From NCBI GenBank assembly GCA_021292105.1, contig CM037872.1:7737291-7801290 (forward strand): a stretch of 64,000 nt of DNA, written 5' to 3'. The position numbers were made by a program, and so were the translations under genes. The notes beneath the pieces were generated by a model. The model saw only the letters and a program-made list of their open reading frames with translations. It had not been told where the DNA came from and ran no database searches. The DNA comes from Anadara kagoshimensis (Eukaryota; Mollusca; Bivalvia; Arcoida; Arcidae). Below, one piece after another: positions 11,294-24,000 of the stretch. How positions within the stretch are numbered: position 1 is the first letter of the stretch; each line of letters starts with the position of its first letter.

Positions 11294-14200
11294 AAAACCT
11301 AATGCCTTTGTCTTACATTAGGGCTGAAGATATAAAGAAGAAACTAGAATCGCCAACAAGAGCTCCAGCTAGTCCGAAACCACCACCAAAACACACTAAT
11401 GAAATAAGGCGCCCAATGGGGTATGGTGCTTTCTTCGACGAGGATGATACAAAGAAAGGTAGCCAACTGTCTGCCCAGGTAAATACAAGTGCTCCACCTA
11501 AAGCTAATGCTGCTCCTAGGAATGTGGTGAACGCCAATGGTCTGATAAATGTGGGTCCGTCCAGTTATTCAAAGGAAGAAATAGCGGTTTTGAGGTAAAT
11601 ATTTTAGATTACAATTGAATGTCTTTACACATGTTAAACCACTTCTCTTTTTTTCAAACATGTTTGTTTAGATGTGTTCACTAGATAGTTTTTTTTCTGT
11701 CATATTCAAACACAAACGTACTGACCCATACCAAACCACAATACCAAAAAATCAAAGTAAAAACTTTGAAAACTGACAAATTAAGTTAAACATGTGCACA
11801 TGCACTTTTAACAGGAAAGTGATGCTGGGTGCTCCAGAAGGGTAAGCACCTCCTGTGTAGCTAGCTGCATCCTGCCCATGTGTGAAGTCAAAACATAGTG
11901 TAGAATAGTAATTAGCTTTACCATGTTTACCGATTGATCTCACAAGTGTTCTTACACCAGGATTTGTTAAAGTGGAATTTTAGTCCAGACTGAGAGAGGC
12001 ACATAATCATTACTCTTGTCACTTATCACTGCTTGGCCACTAAGACTGCCTCTATACAGTGTAAACCGCTACTCAGTTGACAGATAGCAGGCCACGCCCA
12101 CAATATTCCAACAAAGGCCCAGCATGCTTGAATTAGACGCAAAAAAATGAAAACTCAGCCAAAATTGTGCCATTTAATAACATCACTGACACTTTACGTC
12201 ATAAGTTGCCTTGACGCTGCTTTGGTACTGTGATGGCGGCCAGTGTCGTAACATTGTGGGCGTGCTCGGCGAAAGATCAGTTGGAGTTGAGTTGAGTTGA
12301 GTAAAGGTGTTTAACATTGTCAATACCGATAATCTATTATTTGGCTATAATTTATAAACCTGTATTTAAAAATTAATTGCTGCTGTTGTGCTCAGTAATT
12401 AGTATAAAATCTTTGAATCCAGCATTTTCACAAAAAATAAAAACAGAACATCTTTCTGATAATTATATGTATAGGGATGCAACTCAGATCCAGTAAAAAT
12501 GTGTCAACTATTTGATGACATTTTTAAAAATGATCTGAGCAGATGGAATGATTAGTAACCTTGTTACAGCTCACAAAAATCATGATTTTTACCTCACTCT
12601 GTAAGATGAGTATTTACTAAACAATGCGTGAAGTTACCTACCATCCATTAAGTTGTGATCCGTGATACCCATTGACCAAAATCATTTTCACCTACAACTG
12701 TCCACTATTTAATGAATGGTTATTTAAAGCTGTATTTTATTTACACAAAAGAAGTGCAATGTTTTAAGTTAGAGAGAAGCCTCAAACTGTTCATTCTGTG
12801 AGAGAAAAAATTAATACAGTCAAACCTGTCTATAAAGGCCACCCAATGAAACCAGTAAAAGTGGCTTTATGGACAGATGGCCTTTATATACAGGTTAAAA
12901 TGACATGAACAAAGAACAATTGGGATACAGTTTAACTGGCCTTTATAAGCAGTTGGTCCTTATATAGAAGTGACCTTTAAGGCTGGTTCGACTGTATTGG
13001 CACTAATGCGCCTCTATTAATTCTTTCTCTCACAGAATGATCAGTTTTCGGCTTCTGTATAACGTAAAAGCCCATTCCATGAATCCAGAGATGGTTCAGT
13101 GTACTTGTATAGCATTGATGATGTTTGATTTATTTTCTTTTGTAGGAAAACCTCGTTTGTAAATGGTCGTGAATATGTGCCTTTCATGAGTGTGGATACA
13201 AAAGAAAGATTTGCTTTTCCCATTCAATACAGGTAAATTCTTGGGTTTGTTTAATTTTAATACCATGAAAAGATTTGCACTCTAGATTGACAAATCCATC
13301 AAAAGATCAATGAAAGATACTCCATCATTGCCTCTGATGAAGAATTAACAATTCCTTGCATCCTAGATAGAAAAATCCATAAAAAGAGAGGTGCAAGATA
13401 TCTCCATCTTGTACCCCCTGTGCAAGATAGCCTACATGCTGTTTTTCCCGCAAAATTTTATCAACAAAATCAGAGGTGTATTGAAAGTTGAAATTGATTT
13501 TAAATTGAAAAATTGTACTTTCTGATGCAAGAAATAGAATCAATCCCTACTTGTAGTGCCAGATAAGGAAATCTCAAGCCTCGTTCTGGACCAAATATTT
13601 TATATCTCGGGTTGAGATTTCCCTATCTGGCACCACAAGTTGTGGTAGATTCTATTAATCCGAAACCAATCAGGCTATTTATATTACAGCTGTATTAAGG
13701 CATATTGTCAGCCCTATTGTATCCTAACAGTGAACCAACTTGTTAGGTATCATCCCTTGATTAAACTGAACATGACTTGAATATGCTGAATAGTGATTAT
13801 CATAATTTACCAGAAATCTTTATTCTTGGTTTGGATCAGAGAGCAACTAGCTGTATGACCTTTGACCTTGTAAAACATAATTAGAAGTTGTGGTGTTTGT
13901 ACCCAAACTTCAATACTAACCTGTACAAGTAAAAAATAATGATCATTGCAGAAATTAGTGATTTTGTTTGCCTAAAACGACTAAACTTTCCCAATTTCCC
14001 AAAGCAACAGTGATATACCTGCAAATTAGATCTTGTTCTTACCCACAAAAGATTAGATAATGACACAATATAAAATCTTTGGAATGAGGAAGTTATTGCA
14101 AGCATACCATTATGCAGTTTGCTGTATTTCAGAAATTCAAATTTTTCACAATTTAAAAGGCAGAAAGTAGTTTTTAAAAAATATGTAACAAAATCTCTGG

Positions 14201-16143
14201 AAATGGAGTTACGAGGGGACTCAAATTAAAGTTAATTATAGAAAGGTGACAAGGGATTAACTTCTTCACTTGAATTTTTTGGCAAGGTCACAATATGCTG
14301 CTAAACTAATGTTCATTTTTTTCTTTACAGTGATAAAGATGGCAAACTTGTCTTGTCACCTAAACAAAAACAGAAGATATCTCAGTGGGTAAGACCTGAG
14401 GATTTCTGTGACAGTCCACAAATTATTTATGCTGTATCCTGCTTCAGTATCAAACAGGTATGTAAAAAAAAGAAGAAAAAACCACCAAGGCATCTTTTAT
14501 ATATTCAATGTCACACACATTCATTTTAAGCTATTTGCAGCAGCGGGCCTTGCTGGCTGAGTGGTCTAAAATGCTGGCTTGCATGACAACACTACACTCA
14601 ATTGACGGATCGCCGGCCACGCCAACAATGTTCCGACAAAGGCCTGGCAAGCTTGAATTACACACAAAAAGAATGAAATCTCGACCTGAATTGTGCCGTT
14701 TAATGACACAAATACGTCATTACTTGCCGTGGCGCTGCTTTCGTACCATGATGGCGGCCAGTGTCGGAACATAATAGACATAGCCAGCAATACATCAATT
14801 GAAATAACCAAATCATGCTAGGGCTCTCACTGTGCCCTATTTGGGGGTCCCATTCAGAATTAAAAATTTTATGGTTTAAAAAACAAAAAATTGACTAGAT
14901 CTATAAAAATGGTAAAATGAATTAAAGCAACTTGTGTCAAAAATCAGTTAATTAGTATTTAAATTCAATAAACATGTTTTCATTCATTTTAGAGTTTGTT
15001 ACAATATTGATATTTAATGCAGTGTAAAAATAGGTTGTTGTTTTTTTAATAACTCTTTATTCTTTATTTCAGACTATAGTGTCAGATTGTAGTTTTGTGG
15101 CGTCATTAGCTTTTGGTGAAATAAATTAAAAAAACTTGTGTCAAAAATCAGTTAATTAGTATTTAAATTCAATAAACATGTTTTCATTCATTTTAGAGTT
15201 TGTTACAATATTGATATTTAATGCAGTGTAAAAATAGGTTGTTTTTTTAATACCTCTTTATTCTTTATTTCAGACTATAGTGTCAGATTGTAGTTTTGTG
15301 GCATCATTAGCTATAAGTGCTCAGTATGAGAGAAGATTTAAAAAGAAACTTATAACGAGGTATCATTGATTTATTTCAAATGTCTGATGTCTCACTTCAA
15401 ATTTATGTTTACATAACTACATTACTGTGAATTTGGAAATTTTGTATTTGATTTATTTTCAAAAATATTAATTTTGATACAATTCACTTGCATTTGTGCT
15501 CATTTTAAATTCCCCTAAATTCACGAAAATAACAAGATGAAAATATTTATTTTGATGCAATTCACTTGCATTTGTGTTAATTTTATCTTCCTATAACTTT
15601 GCGAAAATAACAAGATGAAAATATTCACATGCATTTACATTTGTTTTATTTTTGTGTAAATTTATGAAAGTAACATGGAGCAAATATTTTATTTAGATAA
15701 AATGCACATGCATATGCACTATTATCTGATGACTCAAAACTAGAAATGCATGAATAAATTGTAATGACTATTTTCCGAAAAATTAATTTCGGACTGATTT
15801 ACAATAGGTGTTGGTTTATATTCTGTAGAATCATTCAATGCCTTTCGTCACTGTTGCTGGGGTCTTCTTTCATGGTATTAAATATCTTTTTATTTCAAGT
15901 GTTGCATACCACATATACTGGCTAGGGGTCAAACACACAACCATGACTTTTAAACACCCAGTTTCATGTCCCCATATGGAGTCATATACATGCATTTAAT
16001 ATTTGATGTTGTATTTATTTATTTATTTTGTTGCAGTATAATATATCCACAGAACAGACAAGGTGACCCAGTTATAATCCTTGTGGGAAATATTGATAAA
16101 ACTAAATATCAATGGTGTTAAAAGAAAGGTAAATTACACACTG

Positions 16144-16176
<33 letters not shown>

Positions 16177-18064
16177 ACACACACGCACGCAGAACAGACA
16201 AGGTGACCCAGTTTATAATCCTTGTGGAAAATACATGATAAAACTAAATATTAATGGTGTTAATTAATTAACCCCCCCCCACACACACACACACACACAC
16301 ACCAACCCATCCAAGGTGTCTCACACTGCTGCGAATGGGTTTGGCCCTGGTTGACTGCAAAGGTTTTTTCCTTGCTATAGGTCTTTACTGTGCACAGTTT
16401 TCTTTCATGTCAATTCTTAATAAATGAATTAAAAATAAGTATTATTATGTAATTAAACCAATTTTATATTTTTAGGAGTAATTCCCTTGTAACTTCATTA
16501 GTATGTTCTGTCTTGAAGTCCTTTTTATACCCTGGCGTCGAAGCAGAGTGGTATACTGGTTTACCTCTGTCCATCCTTCTGTCCGTACCAAAGATTTTGG
16601 TAATAGTTTTCTCAGCAACTACTAAACACAGCACTTGTTTTTGTTTGCGACTCCATTACTAGGTACCATGCCCCAAATACTGATTTCAAGTTTGCCAGAC
16701 ATCTACTTCACATTTTCTTTGTATTCTAACTTATGTTAAAAGCAGGGCTATACTGAGCTAGCAGTAGCTCACAGATGTCTTGTTAAATTAAAATTTGGTA
16801 GTTAAAGTCTAACAAGCATTTTGTATGTTTCAGGTGATTGTGGATGATTTTCTACCAATGGGACAAGACCATCAACTATTATGTTCTTTTTCCAATAACA
16901 AAAATGAGTTATGGGTATCGTTGTTAGAAAAAGCTTACATGAAAGTGATGGGAGGCTACGACTTCCCGGGATCAAATTCAGTGAGTTGATTTACCATTAT
17001 TAATATTCCTCATTTAATACTGAAAACATCACATGATATTTTTTTGTATTTTGATTGGATGACTACATTATGTATATGCATACTCTAGATTTCCACTATT
17101 TTAAAATTAAGTACTTTTTAAGTAATTTTTTCAACTAATTTGCTGAAACAGGTTGCTGAAAGTGTTCCAAAAGTCATTGTTTTCTCTGAGCACTCCAGTT
17201 TCCTCAGCCATTCCTGAACTAATTGCCTCAACAGTGAAATGATGTTAACATGTGCATAAAATTTGAATACATTTACGAACACAAAGCCAGTGAAATGGTG
17301 TTATGATTGCTGTGAGAAATTTGCTCCATCCTGGCCATTAGGCGAGCAAGTTGCTTTAATGTCTAGATTGGTTGTTACTCTAATGTTTATTCTGTTTCCT
17401 GTTTTGTCTATCAGAATATAGATCTGCATGCATTGACTGGCTGGATTCCAGAACGAATGGCAATTAGACTCGGATCTCAAGAATTTGACCCCGATAAAGA
17501 ATTCAGAAGAATCGTGGAAAGATTTCACAAAGGTCACTGTTTAATCACCATAGCAACAGGAGAAATCTCAGAGGCAGAAGCTGATAGAGCTGGCTTAGTG
17601 CCAACACATGCTTATGCAATGTTAGATGTTCGAGAAGTCAAGGTAAATATACAATTTAGTAACTTTAGCAAGAGGATAACTTTCAGAGGGATGTCTGTGT
17701 TTGTGACAGTGAATTAGGCTTTATTTTCATAGAAAATTAAATTAAGTTAAACAAAGATTGATATTGCTCACTTACTTGTACCTAGTCTTAACTGAAAATT
17801 TGTATGTGTATCTGCGATTATGCTAAAGTATTTCTGTAAAAAGGAAAATGTTGGCGCTTTGGGGATTTTACATGGTGAAAATGACAATGTTTATACAGCA
17901 TTGCACAGGAGTTAATGTCCTTGGTGATGTTTTGGGTTATATGCGCAAAGGTTCGCCATTTGCCTGCAGATATATTCTAGGCTAATTGTGTATGCGCTTA
18001 CATATTTGCTGTTACATCTAAGTACAAGTAAGTAAAAAATATCAATCTTTATTAAAGTTTATTA

Positions 18065-18099
<35 letters not shown>

Positions 18100-21000
18100 T
18101 GGGGTTATGTCAAAGTCAAAAATATTTCACTTAAATTGAAATGTCACCAGCTATAGGTGACGTGGCAGAAATGCAAAAAGTGATCAACTGATCTTATCAT
18201 ATATGACTGCATTGGTGTATGAAATTAAATTTTACACTGACTTTTTTTCAGGGTAGACGATTATTTATGTTAAAAAATCCATGGAACCATTTAAGGTGGA
18301 AAGGAAACTTTTGTGAGAATGACATGGGAAACTGGACCCCTGAAATGCAGAAATTACTCAATTATGACCCAAAAAGTGCTCAAACTTATGACAATGGTAA
18401 GTTTGTTATAATTTACTATGAGAATGAGATAAGGGGGAACTGGGCCCTTGAAAACTGAGGACCAAACAACTGAATTCTAGTAGGCCAATGTCATTACTAC
18501 CACTGAGGTAGCTCAGTTGGTAGAGTTCTTGCTCCTCAAGTGGGAGGTCATGGGTTTGAACCCTGACCGGGTCTGGTAAAAAAAAAAGTGGGTATTGATG
18601 GTTCTTTTGCCAAGAACTCAGCATTACAAAATGAAAGTCATGGTTCTTTTGGATGGGAACTTAAAAGAAATGAGGTCCTGTGTCATGGTAGGCGCGGCAC
18701 GATAAAGAACCCTTCTTCCAATTATTCTATAACTAACACTTCACTTTTCATATACTCTCATGTTCCTTCCAAGAAACTTTCGATAGGTGGATTTTAAAAA
18801 CGATTTGTCATTGATACAAGTAGATCCCTTAATGTTTGTGTGGAATGTTTTAGAAAAAATTTACATCACAAATTCCTAGAATAAAGTTGTTTTTATTGTA
18901 AAATACCATCTCATGCATGAGATTCTATATCCAATAGAAATAATGTTCCACACAATTATTCTGGGGTGTCATGTGGTATAAGGGCTCTTTCTTGATCATT
19001 TTGGGGCTGATATTCTGCCCATTCACAATTCTAAATCTTATGGGTTTTTTTCAGAGTGACTCTGCCAATTTTCACGATTTTGGAAATTTCAGCTTTAAAA
19101 CAAATATATTTAGAGAATTCTTTTTGACAATTTTGTCTATTATGATGATTATTTTCACAATTCAATGGGCCCTGGTCCCATTCACAACAGGTTGAGGGTG
19201 ACAGAGAGAGAGCCCTAGGTGTCACAGGAAACTTTTTATTGTCCTGCATTATATATTGATTTACTATTTTTGATAACACTATTAATTTCTTTTACTTTAT
19301 TTAAGGTGTATTTTGGATTGACTACGAATCACTGATGAAATTTTATGATGTTATATACATAAACTGGAACCCAGAATTATTTAAATATACTCACTGTATT
19401 CATGAGTAAGTAACACATTATCATTTCTCCCATCACGGACAACCACTATGGTAGCACATTTTGTAGAGTGATGGTTCCGTATGCGAGAGGTTGAGTTTGA
19501 ACCCCAGCTAGGTCTGGTACATCAGACAACCACTATAGTAGCTCAGTTTGTAGAGTGGTGGTTCAGTATGTAAGTGGTTAAGTTTAAACCCCAGCTAGAT
19601 CTGGTACATCAGACAACCACTATAGTAGCTTAGTTTGTAGAGTGGTGGTTCCGTATGTTAGAGGTTGAGTTTGAACCCCAGCTAGGTCTGGTACATCAGA
19701 CAACCACTATAGTAGCTCAGTTTGTACAGTGGTGGTTCAGTATGTAAGTGGTTAAGTTTGAACCCCAGCTAGATCTGGTACATCAGGCAACCACTATGGT
19801 AACCCAGTGCTTACTTCATGGGTTTAAACCCCTGTCAGGATGGACCAAGACTTGAAAATAGGTACTGATTTATTTTTTCACCAATCACACAGCATTTAGA
19901 AATGAAAGTTACAGGGTTCTTGGGAAGAGACCTTAAAAACTGATGCCACTTGCCAGGGTAGGTATGGCATGCTAAACAATTGTCCCTGTACATTGCCATG
20001 AGTGAACTGCAAAGTTTATTTGTTTTCTCTAGGCACTCTGGTTACCTCCACCATCCCAGAACTGACCACCTTAATATAAGTATGAATTGCAATATTGTGA
20101 TAAAGCTTTGTTCAATTCAGAATAAAGGTTGTTCAATTCAGATACATATGTTTCTTGATTTGATTTTGTTTAGCCATTTTTGATATACACATTGAGATCA
20201 ATAAAGGACCATGTTATTCCCAAAATTGGTGCTTTCCAAAGTTTGCATTTTAAATCTGCATTTTCCAAAGCATTTTAAGTTAATAACACGGTTGTGCTTT
20301 GTTTATCATGACTGGTGCATAAAAACCATTACTGCACTCCACCTTCATCTTTTATTATCCCCCACCTTTCAAAGAAAGATATTTAATTTGAGTTTCTGTC
20401 CTCCCGTATGAAATTCTTGTCTGCGCTAATTCTCAAAAACTATGAAGCGCTATTTCATGAAACTTGGTGCAAAGCATCAACATTGATAGAATAATTCACC
20501 CGAGCTGTTTTGCTTATTTTCTTGGGAGTTATTGCCCTTTGAACATAAGTGCAAATCACAAAAAGAGCCTGCTGGCGGGGAATCCAATTTCATTGAATTT
20601 ACTTGTATTTAATCAAAATTAAAGGTTAACATTTTCTTCTTGCTCTCTTTATGTAGTTCCTGGGCAGCTAAAGAGGGACCAAAGAAGGACTCTTACAATA
20701 TTAGTGATAATCCACAATACAGACTGGAACTCAAGGCAGCTCAACCATCAGCAGTGTGGATTCTCTTAACAAGACACATCACAGACAAGGTAAAAACACA
20801 AAGATTTCTTTTTCTTCTTTTTTTCTTATGTTTGAGTAGAGATTTTCGCTTGAAGAAACAATGGTAGAAATTTCTATCTTCACCTCCATGTGTGTTTATC
20901 TATCTCGTACCACTGTTTATTTTCACCTACATTTGCAGATTTTCAGTGATGTCACGATCAAAGGACAATTGAATGACATCATATCGTCTTGCGGAAAAAT

Positions 21001-24000
21001 GACACCAGAGTCTCCAAAATTTAGAAATTTCCACTGTGTTATAAATTTTTATTTTGGGAGATTGAAATAAATGGCTTAGTTTTCTAGTTTATACTTATTG
21101 TATAAACCAAAATCAGGTACATTCTGTCCGATGGTCATAAATAACAAAGTTAGATTTGCAAAGATGGCGTCTATGTCAATGTAACTGATACTTCAAGCCA
21201 AAAATTGTCATCAAAATGGAAGAAAAGAATCAATCATGAGTTTATCCATCTAGGAAAGGGAAATCTAACCCTCGGGGTTGAATATTTCTGTCAGAGACTC
21301 AGCAAGCCTCGTTTTTGACTGAAATATTCAACCCAGAGGGTTGCATCCCAGATTGAAAAATTCATAAAAATGGTGGTGAAAGATTTCGCCTCTTGCATAT
21401 CATCCCATTTAGAACTGATATAAATTGTGTGATATTATATAATAAATAACTCATGCAAGGCCCTCTATGTATAATACCTTTTGTGAATTCCTACCTCAAA
21501 ATTGGGTAGGTTGATGAAAATATAGGTAAAATTAATGTCACCCTGTGATTAAAACATAGTTAAGAAAAAGAAACCTTGTATCACAGGGTTATATAATACA
21601 CACATGCAATGTTTGTCTTGCTTCCTTCGTTAATGATGTCAAACAACTGTTGTAATTATGACAACAGATATTAGTTGGCAGGTCTATTATAGCTGAGACA
21701 ACACTTTACAGATATAAAAAAAATATTGAGTTTTCTTATATTACACTAACTATACTGTAAACATTTAATTTTGCATGTATTTATTTTCGGGGTATAAATT
21801 TAGACATATCTGTGTAGTTAAATTTTCGTGTTTTTGAAATATGCACTATAATACAATAAGCATAATATAATTCTGGCTTGGTTTTGATTTTTGCGCAAAA
21901 CCAAACGTTAATGCAAATTATTTTGTTTTTTAAAGGATGATTTTGCAGATAACAGAGAATTCATTACTGTACTTGTGTATAAAACCGGTGGTAAAAAAGT
22001 CTTTTATCCTTGTAAGTAAAGTAGAAGAAGGAAATGTATAACTGAAAATAACCAACCAAGGGGCTGTGATCCTTAAGAACAAGATTTACACCACTCTGCC
22101 GCTGGGGTCCTTCAAAGGGGGGAAAATAATTTCTTGTCATTACATGTATGTCCTCAAACAAAGTTGGGTGTTAACCCTATTTTTTCCCCCAATCATTATG
22201 TCTGCCACTTTTCTCGAAAACTTTTAACAGATCTGTATGAAACATAAACAAGTAACAATCTTTTGGTAGAATGGATGTGCCATTGGCAATTTGTATTTTG
22301 ATCATGCACATGATCAGGGTTTGTTTGGGATACACTTTTGAAATTGTTCAGTTATCAAGGACAGTCTGATGTCAATATTTACGTCAGACATGGGAGTTCC
22401 TGTCCAGCTGCTTTTGTATTTCATTTGCATAATAATCCTCAAATTGTGACTGCAAGATTGTTTTAAATGGTGCATTTATTTTAATGTCAAAGGACTGTAG
22501 GTAATCAGTTAAACTAACAGGTATATACACAATTAAAGGTGCTTCAAAAACTAGCAATCGATTTTTATAAAGCACAGAGTATTTCCGGACTTCAGTTTGC
22601 AGATCAGATTTCACGAAGTGTTGTACAAGAAAATTAAAATACAAGTAAACGACAATGGGAAAGATAAAATGACGCCAATAAATGCCAAGTGGTTTCCTCA
22701 CTAAAATTAATTGAAGCGAAAATTTCCCAATTTTCAGTTATAACTTGTAACTGTTTGATATTTCAGATGACCCACCACCTTACAAAGATGGTGTCAGAAT
22801 AAACAGTCCTCATTATCTATGCAAGATGGTTGAAAAAGGTGCTTCACAATATACCCTGGTTATCTCCCAGTACGAGAAAAATAACACCATTAGTTATACG
22901 CTCCGGGTCTACTCTACGTGTGAATTTCATATGACAAAAATCGTTGATTATTATAAGAAGCAGTATGAAAAAAGGGTTAGTATCACACACACACTCTCAA
23001 AAAATGAAAAATAACACCATTAGTTATACCCTCCGGGTCTACTCTATGTGTGAATTTCATATGACAAAAATTGTTGATTATTATAAGAAGCAATATGAAA
23101 AAAGGGTTAGTATCACACACACACACGCTCTCAAAAAAATGAAAAATAACACCATTAGTTATACCCTCCGGGTCTACTCTACGTGTGAATTTCATATGAC
23201 AAAAATTATTGATTATTATAAGAAGCAATATGAAAAAAGGGTTAGTATCACACACACACACACACTCTCAAAAAATGAAAAATAACACCATTATACCTCC
23301 GGGTCTACTCGACATGTAAATTTCATATGACAAAAATTGTTGATTATTATAAGAAGCAATATGAAAAAAGGGTTAGTATCACACACACACACACACACAT
23401 ACACACACACCTTGTATGGATTTCTCTTATAAATATAGCATCTATCAATGTTCATTCTAGAATGGTCCATGTTACATCATTTCCAAAAAACACTGTTTTC
23501 AGTTTTGTTCAGTCAGATTTTGGCATTCAAAATTGGTTTGAAATTACATTGAGTGAGGCTTATTAAGAAAAAACAATGAAAAAATTGATTTGGGAAAAAA
23601 TTATTAATATGGCAGTAAGCTAGATTTTATAAATGTAGTTATTGATAGCCATTATAAAAAGAGTTTTACTATACTGGTATGTATTTTACAGGTGCAAGGA
23701 CAGTGGAAGGGCAAAAGTGCCGGCGGATGTGGAAATTATAAAGACTCGCATGGAAATAATCCAATATACCAAATACGCATAGACAATAGCAGTTCTGATA
23801 ACCATATCTTAATAGAACTTCTTGGACCTAAGTAAGTTATTGGACTGTCTACTAGAGATAACCATATCTTAATAGAACTTCTTGGACCCAAGTAAGTTAT
23901 TGGACTGTCTACTAGAGATAACCATATCTTAATAGAACTTCTTGGACCCAAGTAAGTTTAATTAGACTGTCCAGCAAATGCACTAACACACAATATACAG

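Noticed and set aside
11302-11594. ATG at 11302 as the start of a separate gene
   Set aside because: Acceptor at 11321 joins exon 5 in frame and gives [11 protein letters not shown], matching calpain-7; the ATG lies in the intron.
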